Positions 11,280-24,861 are shown, counted from the first letter of the stretch. The stretch is DNA of 64,000 nucleotides from Nannobrachium achirus (GCA_963921795.1 OY997655.1:5056203-5120202); one strand, 5' to 3'. The notes: a model not told the origin generated them from the sequence alone. A program made the numbers and translations.

Positions 11280-12148
11280 TAAGCTAGCCTTACACCTAAC
11301 AACTTTGGTAAGATTGTGGACAGATTTGGGAAAGATTTCTGAAAGACTACCCCTCACACTATAAGATTTGAAAAAGACTCCCCAAAGACTGTAGGATGAT
11401 TTTTCAAAGATTTCAATTGTTAGATGTGAGATGCCTCTAAAGATTTTGTAAAGATTCCCTTTTATTTGCTGAAATATGCCTTTTATATAGCCTTGTCTTC
11501 CTAAATAAATTATAATATTATTGTAAAGCATTAGGCTAACCATAAATGAAAATAGCCGATGCTCAGTCACAGCGCGTCGCATCACAGTATTGCAGTATTG
11601 CTACTTTTACTTGATTACTTTTTACATCACTGCACATGCAGTGCACACACACACACACACCGAGCTCCGCCTTCCTCCCCCTGCCCTCTGTGCCTCTCCT
11701 CTCTCGTTCTCTCCTCTCAGTCTAGCCGGCGCAGATCGATCCTATCAACTTATTATCAACGTTGAATGTTTGGAATAATGGAAACGCGGAGAAATAACTA
11801 ATAGAGGGCTGTCGTAGTAGCCGTACCAACAACGACCAGGCTGGCAGCTCAGGCAACGTCTTTTGGGGAATGAATGGCTTGGCTTTTGGCTTGTTCTGTT
11901 TTGGTTGTAGGCTAGGCTACGTCATTGTATTCATTCAGACTCAGCCCCGATTTGTGAAAATATTAAACCAGTTTGATATTCTCGTAACAGAATCTGGCTC
12001 TCAAGTTGGGGTAAAAATCGAGTCGGACCACTACCTCACATTTAACGATTGAGTAACGACTGAGTCACGGGAGCGCGCCGCAAATAGCCCCGATTTTATT
12101 ACGACTGAGAAATCTTTTCAAAGTTGTTAGATGTAAGAGGGCCTTTAC
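11280..12148. mobile_element. Candidate DNA element with ~30-bp terminal inverted repeats
   Basis: AGCCTTACACCTAACAACTT near 11285 is mirrored by AAGTTGTTAGATGTAAGAGG near 12122, and similarity continues outward and inward. Internal copies of the motif AGATTT and GTTAGATGTGAG suggest subterminal repeats. No transposase is seen, and the exact ends and target duplication are uncertain. Confidence 0.5.
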
Positions 12149-12399
12149 CTGTCTTTAACGCAGTCTGTCAACAATCCTCCTCATCTGGGGGAAATCTCGA
12201 TCATTCTCTGTTTGCAGACACACAACTACTTAGGCCTATTAATGTCACAAAGTGCTGAGTAAATATAATAGTCCCGGACTGGAGACACTGAGCTATGAGC
12301 TCGTCCTGTAGTCGAACACAGCGTCAGAAATGAAACCTGACAATAAAATGGTTTCTATGTCCTGGGTGTTTTTTATGGAGAACTAGTCTGTTGGTGCCG

Positions 12400-12650
12400 T
12401 AGCCATGGAGACGTGTACATGGACCTTGTTTGGTTGCATGCAAACATGGCGGCGGGACTCGGGAGTCAGATCCAGAGTCGCGCGAAGTTCGACGCAGGAG
12501 AGGAGGCCCAGACGCACTGTCGCCGTGAAAGCCCGTAACTTGGACCGGAGGAGCCCTCGCCATGGAGGCTCGTGACATGGATCGGAGGTGCGGTCGCTGT
12601 GGAGGTCCGGGTAACGGCGGCGGAGTTACGTAGGCGGAGGCGGAGGCGCC
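12400..12650. other. GC-rich, CpG-rich stretch
   Basis: The stretch contains CATGGCGGCGGG and imperfect repeats of GTGGAGGTCCGGG-type sequence, resuming at about 13880-13990 beyond a LINE insertion (GGGCCAAGACGGCGGAGG). It could be a former promoter or CpG island, or part of another repeat. No exon was recognised. Confidence 0.35.
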
Positions 12651-13870
12651 CTTTGATTGATTGATTGATTGAAGAATTTATTAGAAGTTTGCAATAGAAA
12701 AAAGTACAGTTTCATGACAGTACAAATCACTGGTACAAGGTCAACTAAAAGGAGATCCTAGAAAGACGAGGCTTATTTCCACAGGAACCACACTTTAAGT
12801 ATCTCATATAACATTGAAAGACAGACGGATAGAACATAGTACTTTATCTAGGATAATATCAGTTTCAAAAGCATAACATCAAATACAAAAGGCAGAATAC
12901 AAAGAAAAGGGGGGGGGGAGCATGGGGGCTTAGTCTATTTACAAGTCACGGGTAGCTGCTGTCTGAAGGTGATTTTTCATACCAATTTTGAAGGAGGCTA
13001 GGGTTTTGCTCTCCTTTAGGGCTTGTGGAAGGGCGTTCCACATGTTGATGGTATAGCAGGAGAACGAGTTAGCGCCTTGTTTAGTGTTAAATCTACGCTG
13101 ATGATGATTAGTGGAGCTGCCTCTGGTGTTATGATCGTGAACATCCTTGACCTTTAAGAAGTAGTTTGTCAGGTACATGGGAATCTTGGAGGTGTAGTGT
13201 ATCTTGTACACCAGGCCCATTGCAAGATGCTGTACTCTGTCAGCTACTTTGAGCCACCCCACGCTTTCGTGGTGATGCTCGGTAAGGTGGGTCAGAGGAG
13301 GGAGACCAAGCACAACCCTAATTAGTTTGTTTTGGGCTGTTTGGAGCTTTAGCTTTAAGGCAGCTGGGGCGTCGCGATACCAGACAAGGACTCCGTAATC
13401 AATGAGGGGCCCAATAAGAGCACCTCCTAGTGTCTTTCGGGATTTAATATTGATCAGCGGGGCAACTCTTTGCAAGAAGCGAATTCGTTGATTGACTTTA
13501 TTGATTACCTTGGTGGTCATTTTTTCACTGGATAGGTTAGCCTCCAGGATGCAACCCAGGTAGCAGATGTGATTTTTTCTCTCTATCACAGTGTCACCTA
13601 CTTTAATTGTGAAGTTATCAACTAGGCTAAGTTTCTGACTAGATCCAAAGAGGATACATTCAGTTTTCCCTAGGTGAATTGAGAGTCTGTTGTCATTGAG
13701 CCAGGTGCAGATCTTGTTAAGTTCACAGTTAAGGGCCTTTTCAACCTGCAATATGTCTCTGCCTGAGACTAGGAGAGCCGAGTCATCCGCGAACAGAAAC
13801 AGATTGCAGTCACAAGCAGATGACATGTCGTTTACGTATATTAAGAACAACAGCACTGGCCGTGGAAACT
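12648..13870 (-). mobile_element. 5'-truncated LINE with partial reverse transcriptase (CR1/L2/Rex1 group)
   Basis: The minus-strand open frame (13856 to 12939, 305 residues) begins LIYVNDM and includes FADDSALL, the catalytic A/FADD box of non-LTR reverse transcriptases. It continues through CTWLNDNRLSIHLGKTE and the thumb region to a C-terminal FSCYTINMWNALPQAL motif typical of CR1/L2-like elements. The 5' half (endonuclease and fingers) is missing. The 3' UTR ends in a TGATT-type tail at 12652-12673. Shorter relatives in this window are at 4064-4672, 15130-15398 (plus strand) and 35068-35140. An intact catalytic box in a long open frame suggests a fairly young copy, but it is dead by truncation. 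Confidence 0.85.
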
Positions 13871-14449
13871 TGTTTCATTGACCGGGGGGGCTGACGCTGT
13901 GGTGGTCCGTGGTGTACGTGGGCCAAGACGGCGGAGGAGCCGCTGTACCGAGGCTCGGAACGGACGATTGCAACGCGCGCACAATATTAAAATATTGTTC
14001 CATCCCGTGCCATCCAAATGACTTTCCCCCATGCTTCTTGGAATTGCGGAGAGGGGCATCCATCTGCGTTTTTCTTTTTCTTTGTTGTGACTCGAGTCTC
14101 GACACTGGTCACTTCTCTTTTTTTTGCACAGACTTTTGGACACTTTTTTTTTTGGTTCTGCACTTTTATTTTTATTTAGGCTAAGCATTATCATTATTGT
14201 CTTGGTGCAGACGCCTATGTATAGACCTACTGTATATTTGTGTATATATATTTTTGGCACTGTGTTGATAAGTAGTTCCTAATGTTTGGATGAATGGACC
14301 ATTGTAAGTTCTTTGAGTTTGCAATATGCTTAGAAAAGTCACTTAAAATTGCAATCCATTATAGAAACGTTAAGCACTACTATTCTTTTGTTGTGTTGTG
14401 TTTTTTTCTTTTTCAAACTGTTGACACTATATATATATATATAATTAAC

Positions 14450-14957
14450 TTAAAGTTGTACTATGTAACTTTTTTTATAAAACAAATCTTAAAATTCTCC
14501 TAACTATTAAATCACAAAAGTTTTAGAAGATCCGCGCCGTGAATTTCAGCCTGTAAAGCCTTCTCTATATGTAAACTGAGATCCTTGCCGTGGACCGGAT
14601 CTCGCGCCAAAATTGCGTCATCACACTACCGGCCAATCACAGCGAGGGTTATACAACTGCCGGCCAATCACAGCGCATCTTGAAGTGGGGTCGCTATGGC
14701 AGCCATATTTGTTGTCGCCCGTTTGTACCATCCCTTCTCTAGGTAATTTCGCCTACCAGGCAGGGTGAAGGAGTCCGTATCTCTGGAATTACTGAACGCA
14801 CAGGAACAAGGGACCCCTTAAAAGATAGATCTCAGTGAGGTGGAGGCAGACGTGGGGGTCTGAAGGTACGAAAAACGGACGAAAGACGCGGACGCGACCG
14901 CGGTTTGCTATAGGGCTAATGACCACTAGTTGGGCAACTTACACAGTATGGCTTTAA
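14450..14957. mobile_element. piggyBac-like MITE (TTAA ends)
   Basis: It starts TTAAAGTTGTACTATGTAAC and ends ACACAGTATGGCTTTAA, which are inverted repeats with several mismatches. TTAA sits at both outer edges. Two copies of CCGGCCAATCACAGCG occur inside. It is about 508 bp and non-coding, and resembles a MITE type common in teleost genomes. Confidence 0.75.
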
Positions 14958-15129
14958 CTAATTGCTCTGTATGGTTGATTCTCCTGTATTGTTGTTTCTT
15001 CTTTCTTGTTTGTTTTTGTCGCTCGGCTGTACACAACAGTCCTTTTTCTTTTTCTTACTGTCCTGTAACCTTAACTGCTGTGCCGCCTCTGGGTGACTTA
15101 ATTTCCCCTGCCCCTTCTTTGTATATACT

Positions 15130-15398
15130 TACTGTTTGTTTAGACTTACTGTTTTCTCTTTTTTTTTCTTCTCTCATTTTCTTTTATTTACATATCTACT
15201 GCATAGTACTGTGTTCTATTCGTCTGTCATTCAATGTTATATGAGATACTTTAATGGTTTCCTGTTGAAATAAGCTTAGTCTTTTCAGGATCTCCTTTTA
15301 GTAGACCTTGTACCAGTGAACTGTACCGTCATGAAACTGTACCTTTTCCTATGCAAACTTCTAATAAAGCCTTCAATCAATCAATCAATCAATAGTGA
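15130..15398 (+). mobile_element. LINE 3' end, plus-strand copy
   Basis: It matches the reverse complement of 4064-4310 closely (TGTACCTTTTCCTATGCAAA and neighbouring sequence). It ends in an AATAAAG-like signal and a CAATCAATCAATCAAT tail. Only 3' untranslated sequence is present. Confidence 0.75.
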
Positions 15399-15719
15399 GG
15401 CGGAGAGAGTGCCGGCGCCCCCTATAGGCAGACTACGCAGTCTGCGTAGGGCCCCCGACCAAAAAGGCCCCCACCACCCCCCTCCTCTCTGCAGAAAAGA
15501 ACGCACCGAACTGTCTTTTGACACCGGCGCTACTGCCATCTTAGCCTGAATGACACATCTTTGATGAACCTTGTCCCTGATTGGCTGTCACGGCTCTTTG
15601 CCATTGTCCCATTGGCCAAAAAGAAAAAGGAGACCACATTTCTTGACTCTGGAAATCTTTGGGAGTTTCCACCCCGCCCCCCTTTCAGAGTCTAGTGTTT
15701 GTTTACTTTCGCTTTGACA

Positions 15720-15789
15720 ATGCACGTTTATCTTTCTGGATATGAGAGAAAGAAAAAGCGTCTAACGGAACTGCAGCAACAGCGATCAG
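15720..15789 (+). pseudogene. First exon of a hAT (ZMYM1-like) transposase, fragment
   Basis: The exon reads MHVYLSGYERKKKRLTELQQ then Q-R-S, followed at once by a good splice donor (CAG|GTAAAC). A short start exon of the form M..(F/Y)LSG..(K/R)KRK followed by an intron is what I recall for the 'zinc finger MYM-type protein 1-like' hAT transposases of fishes, which continue with a dimerisation and BED/TTF-type region. None of the downstream exons is recognisable here: the presumed intron holds the 17.8-kb foldback element. The family call rests on only 23 residues. Confidence 0.45.
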
Positions 15790-15865
15790 GTAAACAGAAA
15801 CACACATTCAAATTGCACTGTCAGTTGTAACTTGTGTTGTACGACGTTGCTGCTGCTGTTCTGGC

Positions 15866-15873
15866 TTCTCCGC
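15866..15873. other. Target-site duplication, left (TTCTCCGC)
   Basis: TTCTCCGC lies immediately before the first base of the inverted repeat (ACTGCGGTCACGC) and is repeated directly after its mirror at 33706-33713. Similarity between the two arms stops exactly at this point on both sides. Confidence 0.8.
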
Positions 15874-16099
15874 ACTGCGGTCACGCTATCTACACTTCAG
15901 GAAAAGCTGGTCGCGCTATCCTCACTTCAAAATATGGTGCGCTTCTACACGGCTGTTTACGGTTTGACAAGGGGATGGTGCGTTCAAGGCGAGCTGGTAC
16001 ATTAGAATTTCTAGACTTTCGAGACCAAGGGTGTATAAAATATGGAACTACATACTATTCAATCAACAGATGCTTTAAATTAGACCCCCCCCCCCCACG
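15874..16099 (+). repeat. Foldback element, left terminal block
   Basis: The non-tandem outer end runs from ACTGCGGTCACGC to a poly-C run before CACGTAGTGATGTC. It mirrors 33475-33705 with few substitutions and a different homopolymer length. The open frame across it is coincidental: the mirror copy carries it too and it shows no domain. Confidence 0.85.
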
Positions 16100-17439
16100 T
16101 AGTGATGTCAGTAGCTCATATACTGAATGAATACGATGCATAGTAGTGATGTCTGTAGCTCATACTGAATGAATATGATGTATAGAATAGTGATGTCTGT
16201 AGCTCATACACTGAATGAATATGATGTATAGAGTAGTGATGTCTGTAGCTCATATACTGAATGAATATGATGTAGTGATGTCTGTAGCTCATATACTGAA
16301 TGAATATGATGCATAGAGTAGTGATGTCTGTAGCTCATATACTGAATGAATATGATGCATAGAGTAGTGATGTCTGTAGCTCATATACTGAATGAATATG
16401 ATGCATAGAGTAGTGATGTCTGTAGCTCATATACTGAATGAATATGATGTCGTGATGTATGTAGCTCATATACTGAATGAATATGATGCATAGAGTAGTG
16501 ATGTCTGTAGCTCATATACTGAATGAATATGATGTCGTGATGTATGTAGCTCATATACTGAATGAATATGATGCATAGAGTAGTGATGTCTGTAGCTCAT
16601 ATACTGAATGAATATGATGCATAGAGTAGTGATGTCTGTAGCTCATATACTGAATGAATATGATGCATAGAGTAGTGATGTTTGTAGCTCATATACTGAA
16701 TGAATATGATGCATAGAGTAGTGATGTCTGTAGCTCATATACTGAATGGATATGATGGCATAGAGTAGTGATGTCTGTAGCTCATATACTGAGCTCATAT
16801 ACTGAATGAATATGATGTATATAGTAGTGATTTCTGTAGCTCATATACTGAATGAATATGATGTATAGAGTAGTGATGTCTGTAGCTCATACACTGAATG
16901 AATATGATGTATAGAGTAGTGATGTCTGTAGCTCATATACTGAATGAATATGATGTATAGTGATGTATGTAGCTCATATACTGAATGAATATGATGCATA
17001 GAGTAGTGATGTCTGTAGATCATATACTGAATGAATATGATGCTTAGAGTATTGATGTCTGTAGCTCATATACTGAATGAATATGATGTATATAGTAGTG
17101 ATGTCTGTAGCTCATATACTGAATGAATATGATGTATAGAGTAGTGATGTCTGTAGCTCATATACTGAATGAATATGATGTAGTGATGTCTGTAGCTCAT
17201 ATACTGAATGAATATGATGTATAGTGATGTCTGTAGCTCATATACTGAATGAATATGATGTATAGAGTAGTGATGTCTGTAGCTCAAATACTGAATGAAT
17301 ATGATGTATAGAGTAGTGATGTCTGTAGCTCATATACTGAATGAATATGATGTATAGTGATGTCTGTAGCTCATATACTGAATGAATATAATGTATAGAG
17401 TACTGATGTCTGTAGCTCATATACTGAATGAATATGATG
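16100..17439 (+). repeat. ~46-bp tandem array, left arm
   Basis: About 30 units of GATGTCTGTAGCTCATATAC + TGAATGAATATGATGTATAG + AGTAGT. Shorter variants of about 39-41 bp have lost part of the TATAGAGTAG segment. Some units read GCATAG instead of GTATAG. The array is the mirror of 31684-33474. Confidence 0.9.
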
Positions 17440-20400
17440 ATGTTCCTAAGTAACTCTAAAAAATATTCCCAAACTTTTTTACTGTGCCAATAATTTATAA
17501 TAAATTCTACAAATATTACCATAATCCATTCGCTATACTGCAAAAAGTATAAAATCTGATAAAAATTAAGAAGATTTGTTACCATAAAACAACTATGTCA
17601 CCTTATTCATGATGTACCTAAGTACCTCTAAAAATATTCCTGACCTGTTTTACTGTGCCAATAATTTATAATAAATTCTACAAATATTACCATAATCCAT
17701 TCGCTATACTGCAAAAAGTATAAAATCTGATAAAAATTAAGAAGATTTGTTACCATAAAACAACTATGTCACCTTGTTCATGATGTACCTAAGTACCTCT
17801 AAAAATATTCCTGACCTGTTTTACTGTGCCAATAATTTATAATAAATTCGACAAATATTACCATAATCCATCCGCTATAGAGCAAAAAGTATAAAATCAG
17901 ATAAAAATCAAAAAGATTTGTTACCATAAACCAACTCTGTCACTTTGTTCATGATGTTCCTAAGTACCTCTAAAAAATATTCCCAACCTTTTTTACTGTG
18001 CCAATAATTTATAATAAATTCGACAAATATTACCATAATCCATCCGCTATAGAGCAAAAAGTATAAAATCAGATAAAAATCAAAAAGATTTGTTACCATA
18101 AAACAACTATGTCACCTTGTTCATGATGTTCCTAAGTACCTCTAAAAAATATTCCCAACCTTTTTTACTGTGCCAATAATTTATAATAAATTCGACAAAT
18201 ATTACCATAATCCATCCGCTATAGAGCAAAAAGTATAAAATCAGATAAAAATCAAAAAGATTTGTTACCATAAAACAACTCTGTCACCTTGTTCATGATG
18301 TTCCTAAGTACCTCTAAAAAATATTCCCAAACTTTTTTACTGTGCCAATAATTTATAATAAATTCGACAAATATTACCATAATCCATCCGCTATAGAGCT
18401 AAAAGTATAAAATCAGATAAAAATCTAAAAGATTTGTTACCATAAACCAACTCTGTCACCTTGTTCATGATGTTCCTGAGTACCTCTAAAAAATATTCCC
18501 AAACTTTTTTACTGTGCCAATAATTTATAATAAATTCGACAAATATTACCATAATCCATCCGCTATAGAGCTAAAAGTATAAAATCAGATAAAAATCAAA
18601 AAGATTTGTTACCATAAACCAACTCTGTCACCTTGTTCATGATGTTCCTGAGTACCTCTAAAAAATATTCCCAAACTTTTTTACTGTGCCAATAATTTAT
18701 AATAAATTCGACAAATATTACCATAATCCATCCGCTATAGAGCAAAAAGTATAAAATCAGATAAAAATCAAAAAGATTTGTTACCATAAACCAACTCTGT
18801 CACCTTGTTCATGATGTTCCTAAGTACCTCTAAAAAATATTCCCAAACTTTTTTACTGTGCCAATAATTTATAATAAATTCGACAAATATTACCATAATC
18901 CATCCGCTATAGAGCAAAAAGTATAAAATCAGATAAAAATCAAAAAGATTTGTTACCATAAACCAACTCTGTCACCTTGTTCATGATGTTCCTGAGTACC
19001 TCTAAAAAATATTCCCAAACTTTTTTACTGTGCCAATAATTTATAATAAATTAGACAAATATTACCATAATCCATCCGCTATAGAGCAAAAAGTATAAAA
19101 TCAGATAAAAATCAAAAAGATTTGTTACCATAAATCAACTCTGTCACCTTGTTCATGATGTTCCTAAGTACCTCTAAAAATATTCCTGACCTGTTTTACT
19201 GTGCCAATAATTTATAATAAATTCGACAAATATTACCATAATCCATCCGCTATAGAGCAAAAAGTATAAAATCAGATAAAAATCAAAAAGATTTGTTACC
19301 ATAAACCAACTCTGTCACCTTGTTCATGATGTTCCTAAGTACCTCTAAAAAATATTCCCAAACTTTTTTACTGTGCCAATAATTTATAATAAATTCGACA
19401 AATATTACCATAATCCATCCGCTATAGAGCAAAAAGTATAAAATCAGATAAAAATCAAAAAGATTTGTTACCATAAACCAACTCTGTCACCTTGTTCATG
19501 ATGTTCCTGAGTACCTCTAAAAAATATTCCCAAACTTTTTTACTGTGCCAATAATTTATAATAAATTCGACAAATATTACCATAATCCATCCGCTATAGA
19601 GCAAAAAGTATAAAATCAGATAAAAATCAAAAAGATTTGTTACCATAAACCAACTCTGTCACCTTGTTCATGATGTTCCTAAGTACCTCTAAAAAATATT
19701 CCCAAACTTTTTTACTGTGCCAATAATTTATAATAAATTCGACAAATATTACCATAATCCATCCGCTATAGAGCTAAAAGTATAAAATCAGATAAAAATC
19801 AAAAAGATTTGTTACCATAAACCAACTCTGTCACCTTGTTCATGATGTTCCTAAGTACCTCTAAAAAATATTCCCAAACTTTTTTACTGTGCCAATAATT
19901 TATAATAAATTCGACAAATATTACCATAATCCATCCGCTATAGAGCTAAAAGTATAAAATCAGATAAAAATCAAAAAGATTTGTTACCATAAACCAACTC
20001 TGTCACCTTGTTCATGATGTTCCTGAGTACCTCTAAAAAATATTCCCAAACTTTTTTACTGTGCCAATAATTTATAATAAATTCGACAAATATTACCATA
20101 ATCCATCCGCTATAGAGCAAAAAGTATAAAATCAGATAAAAATCAAAAAGATTTGTTACCATAAACCAACTCTGTCACCTTGTTCATGATGTTCCTGAGT
20201 ACCTCTAAAAAATATTCCCAAACTTTTTTACTGTGCCAATAATTTATAATAAATTCGACAAATATTACCATAATCCATCCGCTATAGAGCAAAAAGTATA
20301 AAATCAGATAAAAATCAAAAAGATTTGTTACCATAAACCAACTCTGTCACCTTGTTCATGATGTTCCTGAGTACCTCTAAAAAATATTCCCAAACTTTTT

Positions 20401-23400
20401 TACTGTGCCAATAATTTATAATAAATTCGACAAATATTACCATAATCCATCCGCTATAGAGCAAAAAGTATAAAATCAGATAAAAATCAAAAAGATTTGT
20501 TACCATAAACCAACTCTGTCACCTTGTTCATGATGTTCCTGAGTACCTCTAAAAAATATTCCCAAACTTTTTTACTGTGCCAATAATTTATAATAAATTC
20601 GACAAATATTACCATAATCCATCCGCTATAGAGCAAAAAGTATAAAATCAGATAAAAATCAAAAAGATTTGTTACCATAAACCAACTCTGTCACCTTGTT
20701 CATGATGTTCCTGAGTACCTCTAAAAAATATTCCCAAACTTTTTTACTGTGCCAATAATTTATAATAAATTCGACAAATATTACCATAATCCATCCGCTA
20801 TAGAGCAAAAAGTATAAAATCAGATAAAAATCAAAAAGATTTGTTACCATAAACCAACTCTGTCACCTTGTTCATGATGTTCCTAAGTACCTCTAAAAAA
20901 TATTCCCAAACTTTTTTACTGTGCCAAATCTGCCAATAATTTATAATAAATTCGACAAATGTTACCATAATCCATCCGCTATAGAGCAAAAAGTATAAAA
21001 TCAGATAAAAATCAAAAAGATTTGTTACCATAAACCAACTCTGTCACCTTGTTCATGATGTTCCTAAGTACCTCTAAAAAATATTCCCAAACTTTTTTAC
21101 TGTGCCAATAATTTATAATAAATTTGACAAATATTACCATAATCCATCCGCTATAGAGCTAAAAGTATAAAATCAGATAAAAATCAAAAAGATTTGTTAC
21201 CATAAACCAACTCTGTCACCTTGTTCATGATGTTCCTGAGTACCTCTAAAAAATATTCCCAAACTTTTTTACTGTGCCAATAATTTATAATAAATTCGAC
21301 AAATATTACCATAATCCATCCGCTATAGAGCAAAAAGTATAAAATCAGATAAAAATCAAAAAGATTTGTTACCATAAACCAACTCTGTCACCTTGTTCAT
21401 GATGTTCCTGAGTACCTCTAAAAAATATTCCCAAACTTTTTTACTGTGCCAATAATTTATAATAAATTCGACAAATATTACCATAATCCATCCGCTATAG
21501 AGCAAAAAGTATAAAATCAGATAAAAATCAAAAAGATTTGTTACCATAAACCAACTCTGTCACCTTGTTCATGATGTTCCTGAGTACCTCTAAAAAATAT
21601 TCCCAAACTTTTTTACTGTGCCAATAATTTATAATAAATTCGACAAATATTACCATAATCCATCCGCTATAGAGCAAAAAGTATAAAATCAGATAAAAAT
21701 CAAAAAGATTTGTTACCATAAACCAACTCTGTCACCTTGTTCATGATGTTCCTGAGTACCTCTAAAAAATATTCCCAAACTTTTTTACTGTGCCAATAAT
21801 TTATAATAAATTCGACAAATATTACCATAATCCATCCGCTATAGAGCAAAAAGTATAAAATCAGATAAAAATCAAAAAGATTTGTTACCATAAACCAACT
21901 CTGTCACCTTGTTCATGATGTTCCTAAGTACCTCTAAAAAATATTCCCAAACTTTTTTACTGTGCCAATAATTTATAATAAATTCGACAAATGTTACCAT
22001 AATCCATCCGCTATAGAGCAAAAAGTATAAAATCAGATAAAAATCAAAAAGATTTGTTACCATAAACCAACTCTGTCACCTTGTTCATGATGTTCCTAAG
22101 TACCTCTAAAAAATATTCCCAAACTTTTTTACTGTGCCAATAATTTATAATAAATTCGACAAATATTACCATAATCCATCCGCTATAGAGCTAAAAGTAT
22201 AAAATCAGATAAAAATCAAAAAGATTTGTTACCATAAACCAACTCTGTCACCTTGTTCATGATGTTCCTGAGTACCTCTAAAAAATATTCCCAAACTTTT
22301 TTACTGTGCCAATAATTTATAATAAATTCGACAAATATTACCATAATCCATCCGCTATAGAGCAAAAAGTATAAAATCAGATAAAAATCAAAAAGATTTG
22401 TTACCATAAACCAACTCTGTCACCTTGTTCATGATGTTCCTGAGTACCTCTAAAAAATATTCCCAAACTTTTTTACTGTGCCAATAATTTATAATAAATT
22501 CGACAAATATTACCATAATCCATCCGCTATAGAGCAAAAAGTATAAAATCAGATAAAAATCAAAAGGATTTGTTACCATAAACCAACTCTGTCACCTTGT
22601 TCATGATGTTCCTAAGTACCTCTAAAAAATATTCCCAAACTTTTTTACTGTGCCAATAATTTATAATAAATTCGACAAATATTACCATAATCCATCCGCT
22701 ATAGAGCTAAAAGTATAAAATCAGATAAAAATCAAAAAGATTTGTTACCATAAACCAACTCTGTCACCTTGTTCATGATGTTCCTAAGTACCTCTAAAAA
22801 ATATTCCCAAACTTTTTTACTGTGCCAATAATTTATAATAAATTCGACAAATATTACCATAATCCATCCGCTATAGAGCAAAAAGTATAAAATCAGATAA
22901 AAATCAAAAAGATTTGTTACCATAAATCAACTCTGTCACCTTGTTCATGATGTTCCTAAGTACCTCTAAAAATATTCCTGACCTGTTTTACTGTGCCAAT
23001 AATTTATAATAAATTCGACAAATATTACCATAATCCATCCGCTATAGAGCAAAAAGTATAAAATCAGATAAAAATCAAAAAGATTTGTTACCATAAACCA
23101 ACTCTGTCACCTTGTTCATGATGTTCCTGAGTACCTCTAAAAAATATTCCCAAACTTTTTTACTGTGCCAATAATTTATAATAAATTCGACAAATATTAC
23201 CATAATCCATCCGCTATAGAGCAAAAAGTATAAAATCAGATAAAAATCAAAAAGATTTGTTACCATAAACCAACTCTGTCACCTTGTTCATGATGTTCCT
23301 AAGTACCTCTAAAAAATATTCCCAACCTTTTTTACTGTGCCAATAATTTATAATAAATTCTACAAATATCACCATAAACCTTCGCTATACAGCTAAAAGT

Positions 23401-23846
23401 ATAAACTCTGATAAAAATTAAGAAGATTTGTTACCATAAAACAACTATGTCACCTTGTTCATGATGTTCCTAAGTACCTCTAAAAAATATTCCCAAACTG
23501 TTTTACTGTGCCAATAATTTATAATAAATTCGACAAATATTAACATAATCCATTCGCTATACAGCAAATAGTATAAAATCAGATAAAAATTAAGAAGATT
23601 TGTTACCATAAAAAAACTATATCACCTTGTTCATGATGTCTCTAAGTACCTCTAAAAAATATTCCCAACCTGTTTTACTGTGCCAATAATTTACAATAAA
23701 TTCTACAAATATTACCATAATCCATCCGCTATAGAGCAAAAAGTATAAAATCAGATAAAAATCAAGAAGATTTGTTACCATAAAACAACTATAACCCCTT
23801 GTTCATGATGTACCTAAGTACCCCTGAAAATATTTTTCTTATGTGA
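17440..23846 (+). repeat. ~172-bp satellite array, left arm
   Basis: About 37 units of an AT-rich 172-bp monomer, recognisable by ACTGTGCCAATAATTTATAA, ATCCATCCGCTATAGAGC and CACCTTGTTCATGATGTTCC. Units at the outer edge (17.4-17.9 kb) and inner edge (23.3-23.8 kb) diverge, while the middle is nearly homogeneous. Variants recur at multiples of the unit: GACAAATGTTACC at about 20955 and 21987 (6 units), and AATATTCCTGACCTG near 19180 and 22972 (22 units, allowing for one 9-bp insertion near 20925). The 63-residue minus-strand frames repeated in every unit are by-products of the monomer. Confidence 0.95.
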
Positions 23847-24039
23847 GGGGGCTCCCTGGTGCCTCAGCGTGCCCACCGAAAAGAAAAAAGGAAAAACGGA
23901 AAAATTGGAAGGGGAAAAAAACAGTGTAGCACCGCCTCGGACACCCGGAGAGTGCGCTCTCCCTGACAGCCACCTACTCGGCCGTGGACTTCCTGGCGAT
24001 GGGTTTTGGGGCTGGGGGGTTGTCGGTAGGGGGTTGGGA

Positions 24040-24780
24040 ATCGGAGATCGGGATGATTTTGCTCAGTGGACTCTTGGGGCGGTCGACGGCACCCACGCGT
24101 TTCAGTGGGGGGGAGTCTTAGGTCTCAGCATCGGTCCGGGTTCGAAGCGGGAGGTTGGGGATTGGGGACTGTAACGGTCCGGCTTGGCGGCGTCGTTGGG
24201 CGAACGGCGCCACCCACGCGTTTTGTTAAGGGGGAGTTTGAGCCCCGTCGTCGGTTCGGGTTCGAAGTGGGAGGGGGGGATTTAGGGAACTGGGACGGTA
24301 CGGCTCGGCGGCGCCGTGGGGAGAGCGCCGGCACCCGCACGTTTTTCCAGAGTCGTGGCCTCGGCGTCGGTCCGGTTTGGAGGTGCGGGGTCGGTTGTTG
24401 GGGGATGGGGGTGGCCCGGCTAGGCGGTGTCGCGGGCCGGGTGAGGGCACCCGCGCGTTTTTCGGTTTCGGGCGGCGCCGTCGTCCCGTGGTCCCGGCGG
24501 CGGTCTCGGAGCGGCAGGCGTGTTCCGGCGTGCGTGCGGGATCGGGAGTTCGAGACGCGGGCGGGCGGCGCCGACGCGTTTTCGGGGTTTGTGTCTCGGC
24601 GTCGGTCCCGGTTCGGGGTGGGGTATCGGGGGGTCGGGGGTTGGGATGAACCCACTCGGCGGCGCCGTGGGGCGAACGGCGGCCCCCACGCGTTTTGGGA
24701 GTTTATGTCCCGGCGTCGTTCCGGGTTCGAGGTCGAGGGGGGACTTGGGGGGAAGGGGGAGGGGGTGAGGGGAGAATGAG
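24040..24780 (+). repeat. ~118-bp GC-rich degenerate tandem repeat
   Basis: Six diverged units are anchored by CCCACGCGTTTT-like motifs at about 24093, 24213, 24335, 24451, 24573 and 24687. Each is followed by a CGGCGTCGGTCCGGGTTCG-like block. Spacing is 114-122 bp. Confidence 0.75.
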
Positions 24781-24861
24781 GCCACTCAGCAGCGGCGCGC
24801 CACAGCGGACTGTGCCGCCGGCAGTTTTCCGCTAGTATCATCATCGTGGCCTGTGGGGAAA

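Noticed and set aside
15834-16130. A 98-residue frame that also appears inverted at 33524-33733
   Set aside because: It lies in the terminal block of the foldback element, crosses its boundary and runs into the poly-C tract; duplicated only because the arms are inverted copies.
18596-23266. Twenty or more identical 63-residue minus-strand open frames (MVTNLFDFYLILYF...)
   Set aside because: They repeat exactly once per 172-bp satellite unit and have no start or regulatory context; they are by-products of the monomer.
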